Below, piece by piece: positions 33,832-43,065 of a stretch of 43,084 nt of DNA (position 1 is the stretch's first letter; every line of letters begins with the position of its first letter). This DNA comes from DATGUN01 sp035301285 (GTDB lineage: Bacteria; Bacillota; Bacilli; Bacillales; Amphibacillaceae), in contig DATGUN010000046.1 in the NCBI GenBank assembly GCA_035301285.1, forward strand, positions 1 through 43,084. Direction: 5' to 3'. The notes beneath the pieces were generated by a model. That model was not told the origin of the DNA, searched no databases, and saw only the letters and a program-made list of their open reading frames with translations. The position numbers were made by a program, and so were the translations under genes.

Positions 33832-34353
33832 ATGCATAAAGCCATTTTTTTAGATCGTGACGGTGTCATCAATGAAGTGAAAACAAAGCGTGTGACGTTC
33901 GTGAACAATCCTGATGATTTCTATTTGTTGGATGGTGTTGGGGAAGCAATCAAACGTTTCAATGATAATGGGTGGAAAGTATTTGTCATTACGAACCAAG
34001 GAGGTATCGGGCTGGGGTATATGGAAGAGTCATCGCTTAAAGCTATTCACGCTAAGATGGAAGATGATTTATCAGCATTTGGTGCAACCATTGATGACAT
34101 CCATTATTGCCCGCATAAACCGTATGCCAATTGTCCGTGTCGCAAACCGAAACCCAAAATGATTACGGACTTGGCAGAAGAATATGAAATCGATGTTGCG
34201 GAAAGTTATATGGTTGGTGATCGGAGACCGGATATTGAAGCCGGCAGCCAGGCGGGAACCCAAACGGTTTTAGTAGGTGATCGGTCGCAACATGAAGTCA
34301 AAGCCGATTTATACTTTAAAGATTTACTTTCGTTTGCGATGTGGCTCATTTGA
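33832..34353 (+). CDS. HAD-IIIA phosphatase, GmhB / histidinol-phosphatase type
   Basis: A 173-residue HAD phosphatase. The nucleophile motif is FLDRDGVINE (Asp 8 and Asp 10), motif II FVITNQGGIG (about 51-60), and the last motif MVGDRRPDIEAG. The zinc loop typical of GmhB is complete: Cys 93, His 95, Cys 101 and Cys 103 in CPHKPYANCPC. It removes phosphate from a heptose bisphosphate or histidinol phosphate-like sugar; which one is unclear, because no LPS or his genes are near. ATG at 33832 with GAGG about nine bases upstream. Confidence 0.9.
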   Translation: MHKAIFLDRDGVINEVKTKRVTFVNNPDDFYLLDGVGEAIKRFNDNGWKVFVITNQGGIGLGYMEESSLKAIHAKMEDDLSAFGATIDDIHYCPHKPYANCPCRKPKPKMITDLAEEYEIDVAESYMVGDRRPDIEAGSQAGTQTVLVGDRSQHEVKADLYFKDLLSFAMWLI

Positions 34354-34384
34354 GTGCCCTGACCATCAATCGTATCTTTTATGA

Positions 34385-34411
34385 GTGCGGAACCGCTCAC
34401 ACGGTTCCACA
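34385..34411. terminator. Weak hairpin between convergent HAD and SNF genes
   Basis: GGAACCG pairs with CGGTTCC around a six-base loop, with GTG/CAC outside. There is no T tract on either side. Confidence 0.35.
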
Positions 34412-34423
34412 CCGTGCGAACTT

Positions 34424-35776
34424 TTAAAACCTCACTACCCCGATGACATCCAAAAACACCATGATGATTGCGAGAGGTACAATATATTTGATCACAAAAA
34501 ACCAAAGGGCAAATATCTTTTTTCCAAGGTGGGATCCTTGACGGATTTCATTCACCAAGACGTTCCGCGGTACAGCCCATGCAGTGAATATCGCAATCAA
34601 GAAGGCACCGATTGGCATCAAAACATTGGAAACGGCAAAATCGGATAGGTCGAACATCGTTTTATGAAAAATGGTAAAGTCGCTCAACAGACCAAAGGAC
34701 AATGCTGCTGGGATACCGGCGAAGAAAATGCATATCCCGGTTATCCATGTTGTTTTTTTTCGTTTTGTCTTGTCTCCTTTAGTCAGAGCCGCCACAATGA
34801 TTTCCACCATCGAAAAAGCGGATGTAAATGTTGCAAATAAGAATAACACCAAAAATACGAACAAAAAGAAACTGCCAAAAGGAATTTGGTTGAATACGGC
34901 AGGCAGGACAACAAACAACAAGCCCGGCCCCTCTGTCGGTTCGAAACCAAATGCGAATACAGCCGGAAATATGGCGAGCCCCGCCAAAATCGATATAATG
35001 ATATTCATGGACACAATCGTCAACGCGGATTTCGATAAATCCTCTTTCTTGGATAAAGACGAGCTATACGTTACCATCACGGAAACCCCGACACTGATGG
35101 AGAAAAAAGACTGTCCCAAAGCAAACAGAATAGTTTCCGAGTTCAGGCCCGAAAAGTCCGGTTTCAGGAAAAAGGATAAACCTTCTCCGATATGATCCAG
35201 TGTCAATGAACGAACAATCAGAATGACGAAGGCAATAAATAACGCGGGCATCATAACCTTGCTTGTGCGTTCGATCCCTTTTTCAACACCCTTGGCGACA
35301 ACGAGGATGGTTACGATCATAAAAATAAATTGTGCAAAAACCGCAGCATATGGATTGGCGGAAATGTTCTCAAAAAGGGCGCCATATTCGTTTTCGGATA
35401 GTCCAGACAGGGATCCGATTACCGTTTCAAACATATAGATTAAAATCCATCCACCAATCACACTGTAGAAGGATAGAAGAATAAAGCATGTCATCATACC
35501 GAGGATACCGATGTAGCGCCATGACCGGTTCGCCCCTAAGGCGGTATAGGCACGAATGGCATCTTTTTGCGAGCCACGGCCGATGATGAACTCTGAAAGC
35601 AAGATCGGTAAACCGACCAGTAGTGTGAATAGAATGAAAATTAATAGAAAGATGCCACCGCCGGATTCGCCAACCATATAAGGGAATTTCCAGATAGCCC
35701 CGAGGCCGATGGCGGAACCGGCAGTTGCCAATATGAATCCTAGTTTGGATGTCCATTGTTCTGTTTGCTGCTTCAT
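34424..35776 (-). CDS. Sodium-dependent transporter, SNF (neurotransmitter:sodium symporter) family
   Basis: A 450-residue membrane protein with about 11 helices. The first helix carries KLGFILATAGSAIGLGAIWKFPYMVGESGGG, the sodium-site signature of the LeuT/SNF family. The segment FFSISVGVSVMVTYSSSLSK (about residue 240) also fits. It takes up amino acids or related solutes together with Na+. The preferred ATG at 35776 has AAAGGAG seven bases upstream; the frame runs 24 codons further but without a site. With the DUF1646 gene it points to Na+-based physiology. Confidence 0.92.
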   Translation of the reverse strand: MKQQTEQWTSKLGFILATAGSAIGLGAIWKFPYMVGESGGGIFLLIFILFTLLVGLPILLSEFIIGRGSQKDAIRAYTALGANRSWRYIGILGMMTCFILLSFYSVIGGWILIYMFETVIGSLSGLSENEYGALFENISANPYAAVFAQFIFMIVTILVVAKGVEKGIERTSKVMMPALFIAFVILIVRSLTLDHIGEGLSFFLKPDFSGLNSETILFALGQSFFSISVGVSVMVTYSSSLSKKEDLSKSALTIVSMNIIISILAGLAIFPAVFAFGFEPTEGPGLLFVVLPAVFNQIPFGSFFLFVFLVLFLFATFTSAFSMVEIIVAALTKGDKTKRKKTTWITGICIFFAGIPAALSFGLLSDFTIFHKTMFDLSDFAVSNVLMPIGAFLIAIFTAWAVPRNVLVNEIRQGSHLGKKIFALWFFVIKYIVPLAIIMVFLDVIGVVRF

Positions 35777-35919
35777 GATGGTCTCCTTTATTCTGAGTGC
35801 CGTAAATATCCCTATTATAGTGAAACAGAAAACGGATTTCAATGACAAAATGTAGTAAGGGCATTATTTTTCCTTCCAAGGAGCCGCCCTCGAATGTCTG
35901 CTAGCAAGTAGGCCAAACC

Positions 35920-36534
35920 AAACTAAAGAAGAATCGGTCTCTTATAAAGAAATGGATCAACGAGGCCTGTGAAACTAAAGAAGAATCGGTCTCTTATAAA
36001 GAATTGGATCAACAGGGCCTGTGAAACTGAAGAAGAACCGTTGCCTTATAAAGAAATGGATTAATGGGGCCCGCTAAACTAAAGAAGAATCGGTCTCTTA
36101 TAAAGAAATGGATCAATGGGGCCCGCTAAACTAAAGAAGAATCGGTCTCTTATAAAGAAATGGATCAACGAGGCCCGCTAAACTAAAGAAGACCCGGTCT
36201 CTTATAAAGAAATGGATCAACGAGGCCCGTTAAACTAAAGAAGACCCGGTCTCTTATAAAGAAATGGATCAACGGGGCCTGTGAAACTGAAGAAGAACCG
36301 TTGCCTTATAAAGAAATGGATTAATGGGGCCCGCTAAACTAAAGAAGAATCGGTCTCTTATAAAGAAATGGATCAACGGGCCCGCTAAACTAAAGAAGAA
36401 TCGGTCTCTTATAAAGAAATGGATTAATGGGGCCCGCTAAACTAAAGAAGAATCGGTCTCTTATAAAGAATTGGATCAACAGGGCCCGCCAAACTAAAGA
36501 AGACCTGATCCCTTATGCAGTATTCGATCAAAAC
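35920..36534. repeat. Twelve-copy tandem repeat, 52 bp unit
   Basis: Units start at 35920, 35972, 36024, 36076, 36128, 36180, 36232, 36284, 36336, 36387, 36439 and 36491, so the period is 52 (once 51). A unit reads AAACTAAAGAAGAATCGGTC, then TCTTATAAAGAAATGGATCA, then ACGAGGCCTGTG. Variant blocks recur in order (for instance units 3-4 and 8-9), which shows block duplication. The last unit is degenerate. No frame is open across it because 52 is not a multiple of three. Confidence 0.95.
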
Positions 36535-36758
36535 TTCCCACCAACCGATATAAGAAACGTTCATCCTCCGTTTTCTCGAACTATTATATAAACGCTCGAA
36601 CTTGTAGCTGAACCAAGCGAGTACCTCCTGTTTACTTCAGGCTCCTTAGACTTTCCTGCCGACGGTTTTAATGACTTGCCGTCGACACACGCCCTCTCAC
36701 TAAGGAACTATTTTCGTGTTAGGCGGTTAGAATGATATGCGACCCTTTTAGAAGCATT

Positions 36759-37949
36759 CTATTCGTCCTCGTCATCCGCTTTTTCGTATAAGACTTCCGG
36801 TATCATTTCAAATCCATCGATAACCGCATTTTCATCCAGTTCGAGGACAAGGCACAGCTTGCCGTTCAAGTTGACTTGCCTGATGTATTTGAGATTTTGT
36901 GGACTGACTTTCAGATCGGCCGCTTTTGTCTCGATTTTGATTGATTTGGACGTATACTTCGGAACAATATTTTGCGTCTTGAATTCATATGTCTCATCGT
37001 CCGTCATATCTTTTACGGTGGATTCGATCTTCTCGGTGGAAACGTCCTGTATGCCGCTGTTTGTCAGCACGGATTCCACATCTTTGGTATCAAGTTTTGA
37101 AACAGGTTCGTCGTTTTCTTCATGTGCTTCGACAAGTTGCTGTATTTCATCGTACACGCTGGAAAGAGTTGCAGTATTCATTTGATCGCCCGCAACATCT
37201 TTGACAACTTCTTCGAACACGAATTTATCTTCTTCGGCCGTTACAATATCTTCCGCCTGCAGGACGTTTTCGATAAAGTGTTCATTCAAATCATTTTCCT
37301 TGCCTGCTGAATAAAGAACATGATTGACGTCCTGTGCTTGATCTTGGATGGTTGGGTACAGGAAACCCGCCACAGGCTTTTTCAGGTTGATGATCGGGTC
37401 AACCATCACATTATATTTGAACTCTTTTCCAATATAATCAAACAGCAACTCCTTTTTCGGTTCCTCGGTCTGATTCACGCTGCACAAGATAAACGGGTGT
37501 GCTTGCACCGTGTCACGACTGCTTTCGTCTTCACCGATAGGCTTCATCGACTGTAGATATTCACCCCGGATGAATGTTACGACAAGATCCATCTCATATT
37601 GCTTGTCCGCCAGCATTTTTTCAACCACTTTAAGCATTTGTTCGGTCCATTCTTCCCGGTTGCCACACGTCAGACCTTGATGAAGGATAAACGGACTATC
37701 ATCCTCATCGTCACGTCTGAATTTCAATTCGAACAGTTTCTGATCCAACTGCCCTGAGAGCACCTTTTTGAAATTCGTCATAAACAGTTCCTTCTGCTCA
37801 TCCTCAAGCAGTTCAAAAGACGTTATCTGCTGATGATAGATATCACTCGAATCTTTCGTGATATACACATGGAAAATGTCATGGATCGTCAATAGATCAT
37901 TATGTAATTTGAATTGTTTACGGATACCTGCAATGTCTTTCTTATTCAA
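36759..37949 (-). CDS. DUF4317 family protein
   Basis: A 396-residue soluble, acidic protein (MNKKDIAGIRKQFK start, HDIFHVYITKDSSDIYH near residue 25) matching the DUF4317 family found in many Firmicutes. Function unknown. The centre (about 225-310) is Asp/Glu-rich, while the C-terminal part KYTSKSIKIETKAADLKVSP...NLKYIRQV looks folded. I prefer TTG at 37949, because GAGGTGA lies eight bases upstream; a GTG at 37961 overlaps that site. The gene stands alone, downstream of the tandem repeats. Confidence 0.85.
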   Translation of the reverse strand: MNKKDIAGIRKQFKLHNDLLTIHDIFHVYITKDSSDIYHQQITSFELLEDEQKELFMTNFKKVLSGQLDQKLFELKFRRDDEDDSPFILHQGLTCGNREEWTEQMLKVVEKMLADKQYEMDLVVTFIRGEYLQSMKPIGEDESSRDTVQAHPFILCSVNQTEEPKKELLFDYIGKEFKYNVMVDPIINLKKPVAGFLYPTIQDQAQDVNHVLYSAGKENDLNEHFIENVLQAEDIVTAEEDKFVFEEVVKDVAGDQMNTATLSSVYDEIQQLVEAHEENDEPVSKLDTKDVESVLTNSGIQDVSTEKIESTVKDMTDDETYEFKTQNIVPKYTSKSIKIETKAADLKVSPQNLKYIRQVNLNGKLCLVLELDENAVIDGFEMIPEVLYEKADDEDE

Positions 37950-38063
37950 AACGTATGTCACCTCTGGTTGTTATAATATGTTTGCATCATGTATTCTATC
38001 ATTCTTTCATGGTAAAAGTCTGGTTTCATACTTTCGCATCGTTATGCCCGGCCATCTTAAGAA

Positions 38064-38087
38064 GGGGCTTCCTCCCGGAGGTGCCCC
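38064..38087 (-). terminator. Hairpin downstream of the small cysteine-rich gene
   Basis: GGGGC/GCCCC with CCTC/GAGG inside forms a strong stem; on the minus strand it is followed by TTCTTAAG, a weak T-rich end. Confidence 0.5.
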
Positions 38088-38136
38088 ATGGAATCGGTTA
38101 TTTATCGATGTTAGCTGTCAGTCATGGTATGTCCTT

Positions 38137-38313
38137 CTACTGACTGGATTGGGTAATGATCGACATCATTTTGTTCAGTTCATGTCGCGTATAGAACTTT
38201 TTGAATCCCTTATAGACACAACCCCTGCTGCAAAAGACCGTATCATTCGGACCGGCTTTGCAATACGTTTCCGTCGCCTCAATCGACTTCTTGCAATGTG
38301 CACATTTCATCAT
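38137..38313 (-). CDS. Small cysteine-rich protein, probable zinc ribbon
   Basis: 58 residues starting MMKCAHCKKSIEATETYC, with AAGGAGG seven bases upstream. Five cysteines lie as Cys4-x2-Cys7, Cys18, and Cys28-x3-Cys32 (FCSRGCVYKGF), which resembles a zinc-ribbon or FYVE-like small metal-binding fold; the C-terminal 20 residues are basic and helical (KKFYTRHELNKMM). The family is not recognised. It sits about 190 bases upstream of DUF4317 on the same strand, so it could be co-transcribed or separate. Good start site and metal-site pattern make it likely real. Confidence 0.78.
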   Translation of the reverse strand: MMKCAHCKKSIEATETYCKAGPNDTVFCSRGCVYKGFKKFYTRHELNKMMSIITQSSQ

Positions 38314-38545
38314 ATATCATCCTCCTTACATTAAAATGTATATGCACGTGTATGAAAAGTAGGATAGATGCCATTCAACAGATTCAGCGGTTTTTCACCA
38401 CAAGGTGACAGATAAGGAGCTATCGTCCTACCTTCCCATTGAAAATGAAAAATGAAGAAGCAAAGGTTATTCACAACATAAAATGAGCCCGGTATCTTCG
38501 TTTCCGTGGTAAATGTGGAAAATATGAGGAAAAGTCCTAAAAGGC

Positions 38546-38574
38546 TTGTCACGCGTCATGATTATTCATATAAT
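38546..38574 (+). promoter_or_regulatory. Sigma-A promoter of htpX
   Basis: TTGTCA (38546-38551), a 17-base spacer and a perfect TATAAT (38569-38574). The rest of the 330-base gap between the small gene and htpX shows no other gene. Confidence 0.75.
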
Positions 38575-38646
38575 GTTAGTATATATGCTCAAGCAATCGC
38601 ATTATATTTATTAGTAAATGAATGATTATCGGAAAGGTGAGAATAA

Positions 38647-39528
38647 ATGGGAAAACGAATACTCTTTTTAGTATTGACAAACATACTTGTCATTGTCACC
38701 ATAGGTATTATCCTTTCAATTACAGGGATCGGTCATTATATCAATGTCGATGGGACGATTAACTTCGGGTCCCTTCTTGTTCTGAGTGCCGTTATCGGTT
38801 TTACCGGTGCGTTTATTTCGCTGGGAATTTCACGTTGGATGGCCAAGAAAATGATGGGGGTCAAAGTCATTGACCCGAACAATCCGCAGAATCAATATGA
38901 AGCTGCTGTTGTTGATAAGGTCCATCGCATGGCACAAGCTGCTGGCTTGATGCATATGCCTGAAGTGGGCATTTACAATTCGTCTGAAGTGAATGCATTT
39001 GCAACCGGCCCCTCGAAAAAGCGTTCATTGGTCGCTGTTTCTTCTGGGCTGTTGACAGAAATGGATGATGATGCGGTCGAAGGTGTCATTGCCCACGAAA
39101 TCGCACATATCTCAAATGGTGATATGGTGACGATGACGCTCTTGCAAGGTGTCGTCAACACGTTTGTCGTATTCTTGGCACGTGTTGTTGCATTCGCCGT
39201 CTCTCGTTTTGTTCGCGAGGAATTGGCACCGATTGTCCATTTTCTTGCCATTATCCTCTTCCAGATTCTTTTTTCCATTCTTGGAAGTATTGTCGTCTAT
39301 GCGTACTCCAGACACCGTGAGTATCACGCAGACAAAGGTGGCGCGGATTTTGCCGGGAAAGACAAGATGCGTCATGCATTGGAAATGTTGAAGGTCTACA
39401 GTGATCGCATGAAAGGTGAAAATGAACAAACAGCTGTAGCTACTTTGAAAATAAACGGGAAGCGAAAAGGGGTATCATTATTTTCCTCCCACCCGGATAT
39501 TGATGACCGGATTGAGCGTTTACGTTAA
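38647..39528 (+). CDS. htpX: Membrane zinc metalloprotease HtpX
   Basis: A 293-residue M48 protease for quality control of membrane proteins. Two N-terminal helices (5-28, 40-62), catalytic HEIAH at 150-154 (His 150, Glu 151, His 154), two more helices (about 165-183 and 195-220), and the third ligand Glu 225 in SRHREYHADKGGA. The C-terminal FSSHPDIDDRIERLR is family-typical. GGAAAGGTGAG lies upstream of the ATG. Like HtpG it belongs to stress protein control, although 5 kb away. Confidence 0.96.
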   Translation: MGKRILFLVLTNILVIVTIGIILSITGIGHYINVDGTINFGSLLVLSAVIGFTGAFISLGISRWMAKKMMGVKVIDPNNPQNQYEAAVVDKVHRMAQAAGLMHMPEVGIYNSSEVNAFATGPSKKRSLVAVSSGLLTEMDDDAVEGVIAHEIAHISNGDMVTMTLLQGVVNTFVVFLARVVAFAVSRFVREELAPIVHFLAIILFQILFSILGSIVVYAYSRHREYHADKGGADFAGKDKMRHALEMLKVYSDRMKGENEQTAVATLKINGKRKGVSLFSSHPDIDDRIERLR

Positions 39529-39567
39529 AAAGGGTTGGATGCCTTATCATCCATTGAACAAAAAAAT

Positions 39568-39607
39568 AGGGAAACTGGACATATGGCGTCTGGTTTCCCT
39601 TCTTTTT
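39568..39607 (+). terminator. Terminator after htpX
   Basis: AGGGAAAC pairs with GTTTCCCT around a long loop, followed by TCTTTTT. Confidence 0.7.
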
Positions 39608-39647
39608 CCGTTGTTTTCTGAAAAATAACATAAATAGAGGTGATAAG

Positions 39648-40445
39648 ATGGAAGAAAACGAAAAGATCATTTCACTTTCCGGCGTGACCATGAGTTACGG
39701 TGAAAAATTTGTGTTGCGAGGGATTGACCTCGATGTATACAAAGGCCAGGTCATCGGTTATATCGGTGCGAATGGCGCTGGTAAAAGTACAACGGTTAAA
39801 TTGATGCTCGGATTGGTTGATGGTTACCGTGGCCAAATTGAGATTTTCGGAGAGGATATTGCAAATGGTGACGTCTCATATAAAAAACGGATTGGCTATG
39901 TCCCGGAAAATGCGGATATTTATGATAATCTGACAGCATTTGAGTATTTGACATTCATGGGCGAACTTTATGGAATGGAAACGGATGATGCAGCCTATAA
40001 AGCCGAAAAGCTTATGAAGGAATTTGATTTGAAGGATGTTCTCTATATGCGTATTTCGTCGTTTTCCAAAGGGATGCGGCAAAAGGTTCTGATCATCTCG
40101 AGTCTTCTGCATGATCCGGATATACTGTTTCTTGATGAGCCACTGAGCGGGATTGATGCAAACAGTGTCATGATCATCAAAGATATATTGGCTAAACTGG
40201 CAGCAGCAGGAAAAACGATTTTCTACTCATCGCATATCATGGATGTCGTCGAGAAAATCAGCAATCGGATTATCCTTCTTGTCGATGGGCATATTGCTGC
40301 GGATGGTAGCTTTGAAGAATTAAAGGAACAGAATGAGGAAGGGTCACTCGAAGACATTTTCAATCAATTGACCGGCTTTTATGAACATGAACAAACCGCT
40401 GATAATATTACCGCAATCGTGCAAGAAGGTGAAGCAGATGCCTGA
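39648..40445 (+). CDS. ABC transporter ATP-binding protein
   Basis: A 265-residue ABC ATPase: Walker A GANGAGKST (40-48), a signature motif FSKGM (139-143) in place of LSGGQ, and Walker B ILFLDEP (159-165), followed by the switch His in YSSHIMD. It drives the permease encoded next; such pairs (ABC-2 type) export peptides, drugs or lipids. AGGTG lies nine bases before the ATG. The end of the gene overlaps the permease start by eight bases, so the two are translated together. Confidence 0.93.
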   Translation: MEENEKIISLSGVTMSYGEKFVLRGIDLDVYKGQVIGYIGANGAGKSTTVKLMLGLVDGYRGQIEIFGEDIANGDVSYKKRIGYVPENADIYDNLTAFEYLTFMGELYGMETDDAAYKAEKLMKEFDLKDVLYMRISSFSKGMRQKVLIISSLLHDPDILFLDEPLSGIDANSVMIIKDILAKLAAAGKTIFYSSHIMDVVEKISNRIILLVDGHIAADGSFEELKEQNEEGSLEDIFNQLTGFYEHEQTADNITAIVQEGEADA

Positions 40446-42114
40446 TTCCATTTCACTGAAAATACTTGATGTCTTTCGTCCATTGTTTCGCTGGCTTGGT
40501 GTGGACTATCCGGTCATGCGAAACATATTGGGAATGAAACTGATGATGGACCAACGCCGGCAGCCATCTATTTTAAGCGGTTCCAATAAAAAACCCAAAG
40601 GCAATATGTTCTTGAAATCACTCGGAGTTTATGCTCTGTATGGGTTGTTTTTGACGCCGATCCTCTTTTTGGGGGACAATCTGATGTTCCAGATGAGCAT
40701 CATTTTTGGCGTAACGATGTTTATATTGATGACGTCCATGGTTTCTGATTTTTCAAGTGTGTTATTGGATGTCCGCGATAAAACCATCCTCCATACAAAG
40801 CCTATCTCATCAAAAACGATCAGCGCTGCCAAGGTGATGCATGTCGCCATTTACATCACCATGCTGACAGGGGCGTTCATAGCGGTGCCGGCACTGGCTA
40901 TCCTTGCCAGAAAAGGCGTTTTGTTTTTCCTGTTATTTATCGTTGTCTTGTTTTTGCTGGTCATGTTGATCATCGCGTTGACGGCATTGATATATATTTA
41001 TATTTTGCAGTTTTTCAGCGGGGAAAAGTTGAAAGATATCATCAACTATATGCAGATTGTTCTTGCACTAGGTATCATTGTCGGATATCAGGTCCTCATC
41101 AGGGCATTCGACTTTACCGGAATGGATTATACATATGATTTCAGTTGGTGGCACATACTCATCCCGCCTATGTGGTTCGGGGCGCCATTTGAGATGGTCT
41201 TCCATTCAAATGTTAGCAGCGAACTCATGCTTCTAGCCTCACTTGTCATCATTGTGCCGGTATTAGCCATCAGTTTGTACCTTCGTATGATGCCATCATT
41301 TGAGAGGAATTTGCAAAAACTGATGGAAGAGGCTCATAAAGGAAAACCGAAAATGCGACGGCTTGATCACTTTTGGGCAAAAACGGTTTGCTTTAAAAAG
41401 GAAGAACGTGTTTTTTTTCATTTCGCATCGATCATGCTGTCTCAGGAGCGGGAGTTTAAATTGAAGGTGTATCCGTTATTGGGAATGGCTTTTGTCTTTC
41501 CGTTCATATTCATGTTTAACATCATGACAGCGGGTGGCACGTTTCAGGATGTACGGGAAGGGGGCAGTTATTTCGGTATATATTTTACTGGGATTATGAT
41601 TGCGGCGGCTGTTCATGCGATTGGCTCATCGGGAAATCACAAGGGAAGCTGGATTTTCGAAGCCACACCTGTCCGTTCGTATAAAACCGTTTACAGCGCG
41701 ACGTTGAAAGCCATTCTGGTGAAACTGTATGTCCCGGTCTTTTTAGTGTTGTCGGCTATTTTTATAGGGATTTTTTCAGCGCGGATTGTACCGGATTTAT
41801 TGATTGTGTTTGTTTCAATCGTGTTATGTACGGTTATTGCCTACAAACTCTTCGGAAGCAAGGTCTATCCTTTTTCTCAACCGTTTGCATCGATGCAAGA
41901 AGCCGGGAATAGCCTCGTTTATTTCTTGTTCATGTTTGTCGTCGGGGCCTTTGCGTTCATGCACTTCATGGTGACTTTTATTCCTTTAAGTATTGCATTG
42001 TATGTCTATTTCGTCATGCTTTCGATCATCACATTTTTCACGTGGCGGTCGGTTTTCAAAGAACGCTCCGCATTGGAACTTGATCCACCCAGCGCAGACA
42101 ATATGGCGGGGTGA
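40438..42114 (+). CDS. ABC transporter permease (ABC-2 type)
   Basis: A 558-residue membrane protein with about 12 hydrophobic segments in two clusters (about 65-300 and 345-540) separated by a basic cytoplasmic stretch (about 300-330). Partner of the preceding ATPase. It has no close named homologue I recognise; the substrate is unknown. The ATG at 40438 lies inside the end of the ATPase gene, with GAAGGTG six bases upstream; a longer in-frame start at 40381 would overlap the ATPase further and has no site. Confidence 0.85.
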   Translation: MPDSISLKILDVFRPLFRWLGVDYPVMRNILGMKLMMDQRRQPSILSGSNKKPKGNMFLKSLGVYALYGLFLTPILFLGDNLMFQMSIIFGVTMFILMTSMVSDFSSVLLDVRDKTILHTKPISSKTISAAKVMHVAIYITMLTGAFIAVPALAILARKGVLFFLLFIVVLFLLVMLIIALTALIYIYILQFFSGEKLKDIINYMQIVLALGIIVGYQVLIRAFDFTGMDYTYDFSWWHILIPPMWFGAPFEMVFHSNVSSELMLLASLVIIVPVLAISLYLRMMPSFERNLQKLMEEAHKGKPKMRRLDHFWAKTVCFKKEERVFFHFASIMLSQEREFKLKVYPLLGMAFVFPFIFMFNIMTAGGTFQDVREGGSYFGIYFTGIMIAAAVHAIGSSGNHKGSWIFEATPVRSYKTVYSATLKAILVKLYVPVFLVLSAIFIGIFSARIVPDLLIVFVSIVLCTVIAYKLFGSKVYPFSQPFASMQEAGNSLVYFLFMFVVGAFAFMHFMVTFIPLSIALYVYFVMLSIITFFTWRSVFKERSALELDPPSADNMAG

Positions 42115-42190
42115 TCGATAGGGAGATTCGTTCGTGTGTGTTTGGTGACTTGCCTATCTATCATGTTTTGAAGAAAAAGGAGGGGCTTTT

Positions 42191-42949
42191 TTGTTTGGAT
42201 ATTACAACGCGTTGTCAGCTGAAGTGTACGATATCGATAAACCCATTGGCCATTCATTCGGGGATATTGAATTCTATTTGGAACGCCTAGGGTCAATGAA
42301 AGGACCTATTCTTGAACCCGCTACAGGGACGGGACGGATACTCATTCCACTTTTAGAAGCGGGCATGACTGTTGATGGATTTGATGTTTCTTCAGATATG
42401 TTGGATATATGCCGCGCGAATTGTCGGCAGAGGAATCTGTATCCTGAGCTTTTTGAAGGACAGATGGAGTCTTTTTCAGTGGATAAGAAATATGAGGCGA
42501 TCATCGTACCAACAGGGACATTTCTGTTGCTTCATGAGAGAGAAAAATCCATCCAGGCCTTAAAGAATTTTTATCACCACTTATCTGACGGTGGGAAACT
42601 GATCCTCGATATATTTTTGCAAACTGAAACGCCGATTGGAAACGTATCAACGCGAACATGGGAAAGTGAAAAAGGCGACATCATTACGTTGGAACAGAAA
42701 AACATAGAAATAAATCCAATCAAGCAGTATACCGTTTCACATGCACGATACGAAAGATGGAGAAACGGCAGCCTGGTAAAAACGGAGCTTGAACAGTATC
42801 CGATGCGCTGGTATGGCGTTGAAGAATTTAAAATGATTCTTGAACGTATCGGCTTCATAAACATCACCATATCATCAGACTATCGTTATGGACAATACCC
42901 TGAATCATCAAATCAAACCATTACCTTTGAAGCCGAAGCACGGAAATAG
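42191..42949 (+). CDS. Class I SAM-dependent methyltransferase
   Basis: A 252-residue methyltransferase. The SAM-binding motif I reads ILEPATGTGRILIPLLEAG (about 39-57), motif II VDGFDVSSDMLDICR, and a later LSDGGKLILDIFL matches motif IV-V. The substrate is unknown; the closest group is small-molecule methyltransferases of the Methyltransf_25 type. The start is TTG with AAGGAGGGG six bases upstream. It is not coupled to the ABC genes, since 76 bases separate them. Confidence 0.9.
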   Translation: MFGYYNALSAEVYDIDKPIGHSFGDIEFYLERLGSMKGPILEPATGTGRILIPLLEAGMTVDGFDVSSDMLDICRANCRQRNLYPELFEGQMESFSVDKKYEAIIVPTGTFLLLHEREKSIQALKNFYHHLSDGGKLILDIFLQTETPIGNVSTRTWESEKGDIITLEQKNIEINPIKQYTVSHARYERWRNGSLVKTELEQYPMRWYGVEEFKMILERIGFINITISSDYRYGQYPESSNQTITFEAEARK

Positions 42950-43045
42950 TCACCCAAGCACATGCATGTATTCATCAGATTAGGTTATATTCATATTTCA
43001 ATCGATTAAATCGGGAAAAATATTTATGTACGGCTTCTCCTTTGA

Positions 43046-43065
43046 TATACTGACATTGCAGTATA
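43046..43065. promoter_or_regulatory. Inverted repeat near the right edge
   Basis: TATACTG-N6-CAGTATA, two perfect seven-base arms. It lies just before TTGATC and the final bases TATAAT at the window edge, so it could be an operator near the promoter of the next gene. The gene itself is outside the window. Confidence 0.35.

Noticed and set aside
35920..36534. Repeat-containing protein gene
   Set aside because: The unit is 52 bases, not a multiple of three, and every frame has stops, so it cannot encode a repeat protein.
37858..38334. A 158-residue plus-strand frame
   Set aside because: It runs antisense to the start of the DUF4317 gene and to the small cysteine-rich gene, both of which have good start sites.
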